From Saccoglossus kowalevskii (Eukaryota > Hemichordata > Enteropneusta > Harrimaniidae), in the NCBI RefSeq assembly GCF_000003605.2, contig NW_003158732.1, forward strand, positions 137,542 to 162,962: 25,421 nucleotides of DNA, given 5' to 3'. A program made the translations under genes and the position numbers. Shown in pieces: positions 11,060-21,199 of the stretch (positions are counted from its first letter, which is position 1; every line of letters starts with the position of its first letter). The notes beneath the pieces are model-generated. The model did no database searches. It worked only from the letters and a program-made list of their open reading frames with translations, and was not told the origin of the DNA.

Positions 11060-11472
11060 GGCCAGACTTTTATTATCCCTTGTTTCGCGAACCCACCTAA
11101 TGAACAGGAGCCGAAAATGAAATAAAAATAAAATTTTATTTCAGCGTAATTTCACGCGCCCGCCGACTTGTAAGCGCAAACAAATGCTAAAAAATATTAT
11201 TTTTATCTTCATTTTGTTACCGCCCACCGCATAACAAATCCAAGTTGCATTTTCATGGGGGTATCATGATCAAAGTACCAAAGTCTCGAGCAGATGAGAA
11301 ACAAAGTTATACATGGAATACAATTTTATTTCATTTCTTCTCTCCGATCACTTACAATTCTTTGACAATCACACAAATCTAATGGAAAAAAAGAATTATT
11401 TTTTTTCCGCCCTCCTCAAAAAAATTGCCTTATAAAAACTCGAGAAACAAGGAATAAAAAAAAAGTCTGGCT
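11060..11472. repeat. Inverted-repeat (MITE-like) element, about 413 bp
   Basis: The left arm at 11060-11089 (GGCCAGACTTTTATTATCCC and on) is repeated in inverted orientation at 11441-11472 (CGAGAAACAAGGAATAAAAA and on), agreeing at roughly 26 of 31 positions. Weaker inverted similarity extends further inward. The core has no coding potential. This fits a decayed non-autonomous DNA transposon, though no target-site duplication could be confirmed. Confidence 0.5.
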
Positions 11473-11925
11473 TTAAATTAAATTTCTGCTGCCTGTGTAT
11501 GTGAGTAGCTAACACTATGGGACATTTGGGAATTGGGTCCGAGTCTGGCTACGCCCTCACAACACCACTCTCCCCCATTGTGTTTCCGATACTTGGAATA
11601 AATGTTGACACCCCCTAACGTGCTCTACGAATTCAAAATCACATTTTAATTTTTTTATAAAAGATTCCGGTAGTCCACGCATATTACGTGACTCCCTCGG
11701 CCGCTCACACATGTACAAACAATTCTGTAGCAAAGAACAATAGCATATCAAAAGTATATGCATGACCAATGTAAAGGATCGTTTAACTATTCGAGTGACG
11801 TCACTGGGCATTTGATACAGAGCGTTTTCCAGACGAATTTCCCTCTGATAGTATTACTACATTTGTTCGTGGGGGGGGGGGGCTGTACTGTCGGTTAACT
11901 AACTTAACATATACATACTTTGCAG
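11473..11925. other. Non-coding intron-like DNA before the first visible phosphatase exon
   Basis: It contains a run of 12 guanines (11871-11882) and ends in the acceptor CATACTTTGCAG at 11925. A minus-strand open frame at 11557-11811 has no recognisable features and I do not call it. Confidence 0.5.
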
Positions 11926-14900
11926 CACAGCGAAGGTTGGCACAAATCTCCATTGTTCCGAAAGTGGGAGAAGGACCCTGTACACAATTTCGGAAAGTCT
12001 ATGTGGGGAGATGACGATGGTATACAGACGTTTGAAGTCCAAGTTGGCGAAGAATTCATGATATCAAATATCCGTAAACTTGAAATAGGTAGAAAAATAT
12101 ATGCTAAATCTCTAATTATTGTTTTACTAACTAAAATATGTATTGCATGTACTATACATTGCAATGACAAATATGAAGTAAAACATGTCCTCAAATTGCA
12201 CAGTTCATAATAATACATCCATCTCGTAGCCAAATGTATGATAGAAGGTCCACGCAATTATCATTATTAATATTTTTATACCTAATACCTAATAAATAAT
12301 ATTACTACAGCACTGAAACAACCTTCAAAATAAACAGTGGAGATTCTCTAAACAATGACAATAAACAGTGGAGATTCACTAAACAATGACAATAAACAGT
12401 AGAGATTCACTAAACAATGACAATAAACAGTAGAGATTCTCTGAACAATGACAATAAACAGTGGAGATTCACTAAACAATGACAATAAACAGTAGAGATT
12501 CTCTAAACAATGACAATAAACAGTGGAGATTCACTAAACAATGACAATAAACAGTAGAGATTCACTAAACAATGACAATAAACAGTAGAGATTCACTAAA
12601 CAATGACAATAAACAGTGGAGATTCACTAAACAATGACAATAAACAGTGGAGATTCACTAAACAATGACAATAAACAGTGGAGATTCTCTAAACAATGAC
12701 AATAAACAGTGGAGATTCTCTAAACAATGACAATAAACAGTGGAGATTCTCTAAACAATGACAATAAACAGTGGAGATTCACTAAACAATGACAATAAAC
12801 AGTGGAGATTCTCTAAACAATGACAATAAACAGTGGAGATTCACTAAACAATGACAATAAACAGTGGAGATTCTCTAAACAATGACAATAAACAGTGGAG
12901 ATTCTCTAAACAATGACAATAAACAGTAGAGATTCTCTAAACAATGACAATAAACAGTGGAGATTCTCTAAACAATGACAATAAACAGTGGAGATTCTCT
13001 AAACAATGACAATAAACAGTAGAGAGTCTCTAAACAATGACAATAAACACAAAAATAAACTACGTACTTTGGACTTGAAAATTACATTGTATCTGCTGAC
13101 AGTAAATAACCCACTACACATATCATCAATGAACAAACTAAGATTAAGCGCACGTTTTACAAATTGAAATGGGCAAATACCATAACATATCATATACAAA
13201 CGTGATCCTTCTCAACACAATTAGACAGTGTTCTGAGGGCAACACTGATACAAGCTTTATCAACATACTAGGCACAAAGAATACTGTCATGCTAAAATGT
13301 CTAGCAAAATACACATACGAATGTTTCAACCTAAGAGAAAGCAATTAAAGAAAACAGCTGCTTCACAGATATCGAAATAAGTAATCCCAACATTTACCTC
13401 ATTAATTTGCATTTCTAACCCACTTTCGGGAAAGTTTGTTGTTTTAGTTGTGTTTAGTTTAGTTTTTTTTATACTAGTGTATCTTCTAGTGTATCATGTT
13501 TCTAACATGGAATGACAACCATGCTTTATTGCACTTAGATCTATGTCCATTTTTAGGATACGACTTCAATAAAGTCTATTACTTACTTACTTACAACCAA
13601 AACCTACATATTTCATTGATTACTACCATAAGAGTAATGGTGTTTTGTTTATTATTGCACAGGACACGATTATTCACGGTTCGTTGACGGCTGGTTGATT
13701 GGTGACATCACACTCGCAGATGACATTGGGCGTGAACTACACTTTCACGGCCCAAATAAATACGGACATGAGGACACACTTGTATTGTATGCTGACGATA
13801 AACCCAAGTCTGAAGAAATTGTGAGTTTCTATGCGTGAATAAATAATTATTTTTGCTTTCTTTATAAAGTTTTCAAAAACAATTTCCCGCGAACGTCACG
13901 TTCAAATGTGTGTTAACATAAATTAACGATTTTATCTCTATAATAAAAAAAGCAACATGCATGCAATACACGCTTTTGCGACACAGCATATACACTAGCA
14001 AAACAGCCATAGGCAAACACTAACCATTTTTTTCACAGACTTTCTATTTATAAATCATCTCGCAATTCGCGTGATTCCTTCACCTCACGCGAGTGTTTCA
14101 TGGCACATCACACTACATGCATAGCATCATCTTATAAATCTTTGGTCCAATCACTAGCCATAAACATTTTCTAATCATTCTATTTGTTTCTAATACGTTT
14201 CAAAAATCAATGTTATAATTATTGTGACGTAAAATGCGGGGTGGGGCCTTTGTGGGGCTACTCCGCATTCAGAAGCTAAGAGCTTATCTTCAATAAAGGT
14301 CTAATAATATACATCTCTGGTAGCGTGGTTACAGGGTGGGGATCGTTTGGTAAAAGTATATCACCACAACTGAGGCAATGCATGGAAGGAAATATACCGG
14401 TAACTAATACAATAAATCAAATCAACACAATATATAAGGTTTCCTTCACTTTAATACAAAAATTCTGAGCAGACGGGGTGTTGGTCACTGAAACCAGCAA
14501 GGGATGGGGATACACAGTAAACAAATAAACTTAGAACCTGATCGATGTTGCAGAGAACACTCATCTCGCTGGTGAACAGCAATGTACAATGTTGCGTTCC
14601 TTCGTATCAGGCACACTGTTGAAGCAGCTGCACTACAATTTAAACTCGTGCTCTGTGTCCAGGGTGTGTCGGCAACTGCACTGCTATCTGCTGCAAGTAG
14701 CACCGGCACAACGGGGACCATTCGGGCAATGAGCGTCAGTGGTTCCTGTTGATCAGCAGGGATTATTGCACAGCACGTCTGCATATGTACCCCTGTATAG
14801 GGTACAGCTCACTGGAGTCAGGAATCAGCATCACAAGATGTTACGAGATCAAGTCGGGCCACCTTCATGACTGAAGATTTTCACACCTGTCTCAACTTAA

Positions 14901-17900
14901 ATACTACAACTTAATTATGGCCATGCAAACAATAAAATGTATCCAACAAAATGATTGATTATCTCGAAATAGCCGACAAATCAGTGTATAGAGGATGCCA
15001 ATTTTGGTAGTGGAATAAACCACTCTTTATCCAAGCTCTACCAATTTAAATTAGGAGACTCGGGTCAATGATATACATATCTATTTTCATTGCCAACAAT
15101 TCTGGGCTCAACACATTCCAAGGTATTTCACAATCACCATGCCACGTCTGAGACATACCATTATGCCACAGGGAGAGACAAGGTGTATTATCTCAAATTC
15201 TGCTGACAACACGAACCAGTGACTGTGTCAGCAGTCTAAAAATAAACATAAGGGTTATTGCAAAGTATCCAAACATTTGTGCTTTTCATTCACACAGCCA
15301 GGGTTCTGTACTTTTCACTTATAATTTATGTCACATTATTATTGCCTTCGTTGTAATTGCAGCCCTTGATCCACCATTTTGTCATGGGCCCTATATTGGG
15401 ATATCGTGGAACTAGTGACGAAGATAAGTATCAGCTATGCTGTCTTGTCGTAACTGAAGACAAATCCACAGTGTTGCAACCTTTACAGTACAAAGTTATG
15501 TCTGTGGAGGCTCCAGACGAAGGTAAAGGGTTCATAACAAAAATGAACTCAGGGAAATTTAATAATTTGTATTATCCGAGTAATTGAGTTACGCCGCCGC
15601 CAACGGTGCTCATTAGCGGCAATAATTCCCATCAATATCAGTTACTTTACGTTATTTTCTTGGAATATCAACACACTGACCCGTTGCTAAGCACCGGCCC
15701 TCACCATGCTGTGTCATATGAAAATCTACGTTTTAGTGTTTGTGAGATAACACTTTTTAAGGTAGCGAGAGGGGAAAAATTAGAAAAAAAATGTTCAAAA
15801 TATTTCGGATTATGAAACATTATATTGTGTACTTTCTTTATCTTTGGTCCAAATTTACTGTGCGCGATGCATTTGGTGCGTAATTTCAGTTTTTTTCCCC
15901 AAAAAATACATACATTTACATGTCATGTTGAGTGGCAAACTGAAGACAAAGAATTTAATTTGCATTCTGATTTGTTGACCATCCAGCTTATTATATCTTG
16001 TGTAATCTATAAATAGTGTCCGTTACGCGACCAGGCACAAACAAACATTACGCTATGGTATTTTAAACTTTTCTCTGTGTTTTAATAACATAATATAATC
16101 ACGGGAAGGAGTTCTAAAAATGAAAAAACCTGGCCGCCGAAAAATTTCGCCGTTAAAAAAAATCTAAATGAAAGTGACCTGGGCGCATATTATAATTTGG
16201 CCGCAGAGTGGTTTGAAGACGAGCCTATCAACAGTTATAACAAAAGTTCTGCACAAAAAATTGTCCTGAGTGATTGTCACCGACAGTTCAGTCAACGCTG
16301 GTTTATGGTAGAATTACAGCCAGTAAATAAAATTGGCAGTGATATATTCATTGATGTGTCGTTGTTGTAAAAAGGGAATGTCGTTTTGGCAGAAAACAGG
16401 AACATCCGCCATGGCTGGGTGATTCCTCTTCACTACTAGTACATGATTGTATGAATTCAAAATGAAACTCCGCGACTGACATATTTCCGGCGTCGAAAAA
16501 GAGTGGACATTCCTTCTATGTAAACCGTAAGTTGGTGATCGAAGCTCGTGGCATTTAAGTTGCAAACGGTCGTCGCACAATGTGTACATTTAGTACATGG
16601 GATTACCGCCTCCTCTATCTGGAACCACTTTTCAACACCATCCCGCTCGTTGTTCTCTGTGAGCATGGCCAACGCTACAATTCGTTTTTCATCGGGAGGA
16701 AAAAAACAGTGCTGACTTGGAGCTAATTGATTATAACTAATCTGATAACGGTTCTCTCTTCATAGGCTGAGAGTAATTCAAACATATCTGTACTTGAAGG
16801 CATGTATATCCCGTGAGTAAATATATGCTGTCATGAAGGCCCGCCCTGTGTTTAGAGAACAAATTGTACTGTTGACACTGATTAACATAACAAAGGGACT
16901 TGAATAAATTAATTGCGCGGTACGCCACCTTGTTCAAGTTAGCACCCACTTTCGATGAAACTGTTAAGTTTTGTCACTTTTAAAAAACAACCAACCATTT
17001 TTCACAATATAACAGTCCTCGTAGATCAGATAGTTGTATATTTATAAAGTATGATCAAAATGGTAGACATTTGGTAATTAATTAGCTGTTTGTATGTGGC
17101 CAAATTCGAAGAAACGTTTTATTGAGTTTTTACGGAAACTTATTTTTGACTATCATTACTATTGAAGATGTCATCTTTTAACACTTTTCTTTACGCTAAG
17201 GATGTATAAATTACACAATCTATTCGCCACAAAATAGGCTAAAATATTATGTCTCATGGACGTTTATGTGAGCCGTTGACATTGAGTTACGGCCACGAGA
17301 ACACGGAGACGTTCATAAAATTTAGACCATAAAATTCAACGGACTGTATCTCTAGAACTATGAGACACATACAAATTTCGAGACGCATTTTCAAAAATCT
17401 TATAAAGCAGCAGTGAAAAGACCAAAAACATAGAAAAAAGGAACACCGAGAAACGGCCAATCCCGCAAAAAAACTCAATGTTTAGGAGTTTCAAATATTA
17501 ACACGGATCATATATGATCGTATTTTGCTATATCTCAGCTTCCTGAAAACATATACATTGCCATAACTGCAGCTTAGTAACTGGTGAGGAAAGTCCTAAT
17601 CTTAATTAAACTATAACTTGTGTTTCCTCTCTCGCTAAGCAATTTACTATTTATGGATATCTCATCAGTTATTCGAATTTATAGAGAAACAATGTTACTA
17701 CTACTCGAAACACATTACTGTAACTATATAATCGTTAGTTTTAAGAAACCATACTGGCTGCCCATTCTATGTACTGGCATTGTTTGCACTCAGGTAATCA
17801 GGTTATGAACACCGTGACACACATTTAAATGCTGTTTGGTCATTGGTGGAAATGAGTATTTTGTGTATTTGCCTAGCAATGGTAAGGCGATGTAACAATA

Positions 17901-18963
17901 TAGCCCAAATGTAACTAAGAATAAAAAATGCATATTCAAAGTAAAAATACATATTTGAGCCAATGTTTGATTTGTTTGAGTAATTTGTTTTAATTACAGT
18001 CCTTGAATCAGCTGAGAGTGCCAAGGTGATATCTCCATTGGCAGAGTCGGAATATTACAAACTGTGGCGGTATGACTGTGAGTTTTCACGTCACTTAGAT
18101 ACGGTATATACTTATGTAGTTTGTTTACTGCTGATTAAACTGAGTTTATAATATAAGTATCTGTATGGATTCATTAAGAGCAACGAACACATGTAAGATG
18201 GCGACAGTGGCTCTCCCAATTTACCAACCGCACGCAGTTTAATAACGTGTAAACAAATGTCTTTCCTTTTAAATTCAGGATTACATCTGTGAGTATGTGT
18301 TACCAGATAACCGGCGTTTTACTTGCCTGATTCCATCATTCAAATCTTACCCAAGAATCACGTTTGCTTCATGTTCTGGATTTGAGAACCTTGAAGAAGA
18401 ACGCAACGATATCAATTCATACATTATGTGGATACATATGATAGAAGAACATATGTCGAAACCATTTCATCTGATGTTACTGGCAGGTGACCAGGTATAT
18501 TGTGATCCAGTATACAACGAGATGAAAAAGGTAAAACATACTAATTCATACATTAGTATATGTGTTTATTAATTAAGTGTTTATTATTCAAAAAATGAGA
18601 TATTAGGTATCACAACACATAATGTTTGTGAAGTTTGTGAACAGCTTCTGAGCGGGTGAATAGATTAAAACAAATTTCTCGGTAAATGTAATGCTACATA
18701 ATGGGTGAAAATTTATTTTTTAGTAATATAACGTATCAAATGTATTTCTTAACCAGAACAGGAAAAAAAGTGGTACCGATGAGTATGACATATCCGGGCT
18801 AAGGGAAGAAGGAAGGGCAAAGTACTTTGAGTTATACGTCAGTAGGTGGCGTATACCAGAGCAAGCCTATATGCTTGCAAGAGTACCATCCATTATCAAT
18901 ATTGGCCCAGCCCCGGCACTAAATCCCGCACAAATTGCAATATTGGCCCAGCCCTGGCACTAA
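11926..18963 (+). CDS. PhoD-like metallophosphatase, six exons, 5'- and 3'-incomplete
   Basis: The exons are 11926-12088, 13663-13820, 15363-15522, 18000-18103, 18279-18530 and 18757-18897. All have AG acceptors and GT donors (the last lacks a donor), and phases 0,1,0,1,0,0 agree throughout, giving 326 residues. Residues 1-160 form an N-terminal region I do not recognise (GWLIGDITLADDIGRELHF). About 196-326 resemble the PhoD-like phosphatase fold. Features there are ITFASCSGF (about 222-230), the metal-binding strand LLAGDQVYCD (about 262-271) and VSRWRIPEQAYMLARVPS (about 307-324). PhoD-type enzymes hydrolyse phosphate mono- and diesters with bound metal ions. The family's next motif, W-D-D-H-D type, should follow directly. 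Instead the frame enters a minisatellite and stops at TAA 18961-18963. The gene is either truncated or spliced onward from a weak donor. The family call is by motif, not by search. Confidence 0.7.
12337..13049. repeat. 31-bp minisatellite, 23 copies without indels
   Basis: The unit is GTGGAGATTCTCTAAACAAT plus GACAATAAACA, 31 bp. It occurs 23 times with no length change, since 713 bp equals 23 x 31 exactly. Units differ almost only at two sites: GTGG/GTAG at the start, and TTCTCT/TTCACT. Isolated changes occur in copy 4 (CTGAAC) and copy 23 (GAGAGTC). The array lies inside the first visible intron of the phosphatase gene. The near-identity implies recent expansion or ongoing homogenisation. 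Confidence 0.97.
13821..15362. other. Second visible phosphatase intron; contains an unidentified GC-richer insert
   Basis: The intron runs from donor GTGAGT (13821) to acceptor TTGTAATTGCAG (15362). Around 14234-14272 the heptamer AATGCGG and its complement CCGCATT flank a G-rich loop. From about 14480 to 14800 base composition rises, and a minus-strand ATG frame of 99 residues (14485-14784) is open, with no recognised motif. A short inverted pair GTACCC/GGGTAC lies near 14788-14806. This may be an old insertion, but I cannot find its ends. Confidence 0.35.
15523..17999. other. Third visible phosphatase intron; holds two opposed open frames
   Basis: The intron runs from donor GTAAAG (15523) to acceptor TTAATTACAG (17999). 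Most of it is AT-rich without features. At 16089-16367 the plus strand is open for 93 codons without an ATG at the start. It contains NESDLGAYYNLAAEWFEDEP and SDCHRQFSQRWFMVELQPV. At about 16758 down to 16457 the minus strand is open for about 100 codons and contains PPDEKRIVALAMLTENN and the cysteine cluster CTKCTHCATTVC. Neither is needed to join the flanking exons in phase. They may be remnants of an inserted element, or chance. Confidence 0.35.
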
Positions 18964-20098
18964 ATCCCGCACAAATTGCAATATTGGCCCAGCCCCGGCA
19001 CTAAATCCCGCACAAATTGCAATATTGGCCCAGCCCCGGCACTAAATCCCACACAAATTGCAATATTGGCCCAGCTCCGTCACTAAATCCCGCACAAATT
19101 GCAATATTGGCCCAGCCCCAGCACTAAATCCCGCACAAATTGCAATATTGGCCCAGCTCCGTCACTAAATCCCGCACAAATTGTAATATTGGCCCAGCCC
19201 CAGCACTACATCCCGCACAAATTGCAATATAGGCCCAGCCCGGCACTAAATCCTGCACAAATTGCAATATTGGCCCAGCCCCGGCACTAAATCCCGCACA
19301 AATTGCAATATTGGTCCAGCCCCGGCACTAAATCCCGCACAAATTGCAATATTGGCCAAGCCCCGGCACTAAATCCCACACAAATTGCAATATTGGCCCA
19401 GCCCCGGCACTAAATCCCGCACAAATTGCAATATTGGCCCAGCCCCGGCACTAAATCCCACACAAATTGCAATATTGGCCCAGCTCCGTCACTAAATCCC
19501 GCACAAATTGCAATATTGGCCCAGCCCCAGCACTAAATCCCGCACAAATTGCAATATTGGCCCAGTCCCAGCACTAAATCCCGCACAAATTGCAATATTG
19601 TCCAGCCTTGGTACAAAATTACGCACAAATTGCAGTATTGGCTCAGCCTCGGAACTAAATCCTGTACAAATTAGAATATTGAACCATCATTGGCACTAAA
19701 TCCAGCACAAATTGCAATATTGGCCCAGCCCCGTCACTAAACGACGCACAATTGCAATACTGGCCCAGCCCCGGTACAACATTCTGCACAAACAAAAATA
19801 TAGGCCCAGCCCTGGTATTAAATCCAGCACAAATTGCAATATTGGCCCAGCACCGGCACTAAATCCCACACAAATTGCAATATTGCCCCTGCCCCGGCAC
19901 TAAATCCCGCACAAATTGCAATATTGTCCAGCCCTGGTACAAAATTACGCATGAATTGCAATATTGGCTCAGCCTCGGAACTAAATCCTGTACAAATTAG
20001 AATATTGAGCCATCATTGGCACTAAATCCAGCACAAATTGCAATATTGGCCCAGCCCTGGCATTAAGTCCCACACAAATTGCAATATTGGCCCAGCCT
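18898..20098. repeat. 41-bp minisatellite, about 29 copies, abutting the phosphatase exon
   Basis: The unit is AATATTGGCCCAGCCCCGGC plus ACTAAATCCCGCACAAATTGC, 41 bp. The left half is nearly homogeneous; the right half (from about 19590) is diverged and contains a longer duplicated block. Because 41 is not a multiple of three, the reading cycles through all frames and meets TAA in CACTAAATC every 123 bp, so the many 63-residue frames here are not genes. The consensus unit has no GT dinucleotide but has CAG in every copy. The array begins exactly after codon 326 of the phosphatase reading. Confidence 0.97.
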
Positions 20099-20230
20099 CG
20101 GTGTCAGCATCCTTTATTTCATGTTTTGTCATATTACATCAAACCCTGCAAATGGAAGTGTGCATGAAATCATGGGAAGAAATGGTGTGTATTGTGATAA
20201 CTGTCATAAAGGTGATTGACAGGTCATACT

Positions 20231-20360
20231 TTTCAACTCTGGAAGGACAGTGGGTTCTACCAGGTGTGCTTGTAATTTACATAACAAAGGGTGTTTACAA
20301 CTTTGGAAGGAGAATTGGAATCTACCAGGTGTGCTGTTATTTGAATAACAAAAGATGTTT
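20231..20360. repeat. Tandem duplication of a ~65-bp unit
   Basis: 20231-20294 and 20295-20360 are diverged direct copies. They share CTNTGGAAGGA, TCTACCAGGTGTGCT and ATAACAAA(A/G)G(A/G)TGTTTA in the same order. The block lies between the 41-bp array and the Gypsy LTR. It may be host DNA or the remnant of another element. Confidence 0.7.
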
Positions 20361-20361
20361 A

Positions 20362-20991
20362 TGATCTACTGAGTTGCCTACGTGACACAGCTGCTAGCAA
20401 GATCACATTCTGATTGGCTTATGTGGAAACCCAGGTAGTGACACTGAATCATGCCTATAAATTGGACAGACTAAAGACAGTTAGGGTCGATCATTTCAAC
20501 TTGGTGTCCGTCACTTCAACTTGCTTTCCTGTGTGTTTTGCTACGATATTGTTTGACAAGTGATACAGGCTACAACCATCATTCTGTGAGACTTGTATGA
20601 ACTGCTCTGCGATCTCCTGCTTTCAGCGGTGCCCTCCAGAATACCTCTGCAAGCAAGACTGCTGTATTTCTTCGTTGTTGTGTTGCACAAGCCATTGACT
20701 GTCATCCATTAATACATCCTGGAACTGTGAGTTATCACCAATGCACACTTCCCTAAGCAATCCCCTATTTTAGTCACTCTATTCATTGTATTTTTCTGTG
20801 CTTTATTTCTTGTAATTATTTTGTTAGGTATTAAAGCCATGAGCTTTAACTTGATATTTTGGTGTACGAGTATTTCATTTCCAGTACTATTGTCTTGTCT
20901 ATCCAATACTAGAAGTGAAAGAACCCCCTGTCCAGTGTGAGTTCTGTGGGTGGCCCTCTCAATTGCGATAAGCAGGCCTTACACTGTGACA
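20362..20991 (+). mobile_element. 5' LTR of a Gypsy-type retrotransposon
   Basis: It carries a CCAAT-type box (TGATTGGCT, 20411-20419), a TATA box (TATAAA, 20456-20461) and a late polyadenylation signal ATTAAA (20830-20835). It ends in TGTGACA at 20991, four bases before the primer-binding site. The left end is uncertain: TG dinucleotides at 20362, 20375 and 20383 are candidates, because no second LTR is visible for comparison. Confidence 0.65.
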
Positions 20992-20994
20992 TTT

Positions 20995-21012
20995 TGGTGT
21001 CAGAAATGGGAT
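20995..21012 (+). other. Gypsy tRNA primer-binding site
   Basis: TGGTGTCAGAAATGGGAT begins with the TGG complementary to a tRNA CCA end. It resembles the TGGTGTCAGAAGTGGGAT primer site used by many animal Gypsy elements (tRNA-Leu-like). Its position just after the LTR supports the element boundary. Confidence 0.7.
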
Positions 21013-21199
21013 TGTAATTCTGATTTGGATTGAAATTCTGATTTGGATTTTATTGTCAGTAATCCCTTGACTAAATTGACTGATTCATAACTGCTTAAGG
21101 TCTAGCGAACGCGGTGTTGTCAGACCAGCTTGTACTGCTAGGTAGACATTAAATTTCTTTATTTAATATTACTGGAATTTGATTTACACCTTTTCAAGC

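Noticed and set aside
12337-13049. CRISPR-like periodic array
   Set aside because: Units are directly adjacent with no unique spacers; it is a eukaryotic minisatellite.
14234-14272. G-quadruplex in the G-rich loop
   Set aside because: Only three clear G-tracts are present on this strand, which is insufficient for a standard intramolecular quadruplex.
14485-14784. 99-residue minus-strand frame with a real ATG
   Set aside because: No recognised motif and no clear splice or polyadenylation context; described only within the intron entry.
15606-16016. Plus-strand frames directly after phosphatase exon 3
   Set aside because: The donor GTAAAG at 15523 joins in phase to 18000, and these frames are AT-rich intron sequence.
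18064-18072. Donor at TATGACT|GTGAG for phosphatase exon 4
   Set aside because: Joining it to the acceptor at 18278 creates an immediate TGA; the donor at 18104 (ACG|GTATAT) keeps the frame.
18898-20100. Series of 63-residue open frames in the 41-bp array
   Set aside because: They are the repeat read in rotating frames with a stop every 123 bp, not genes.
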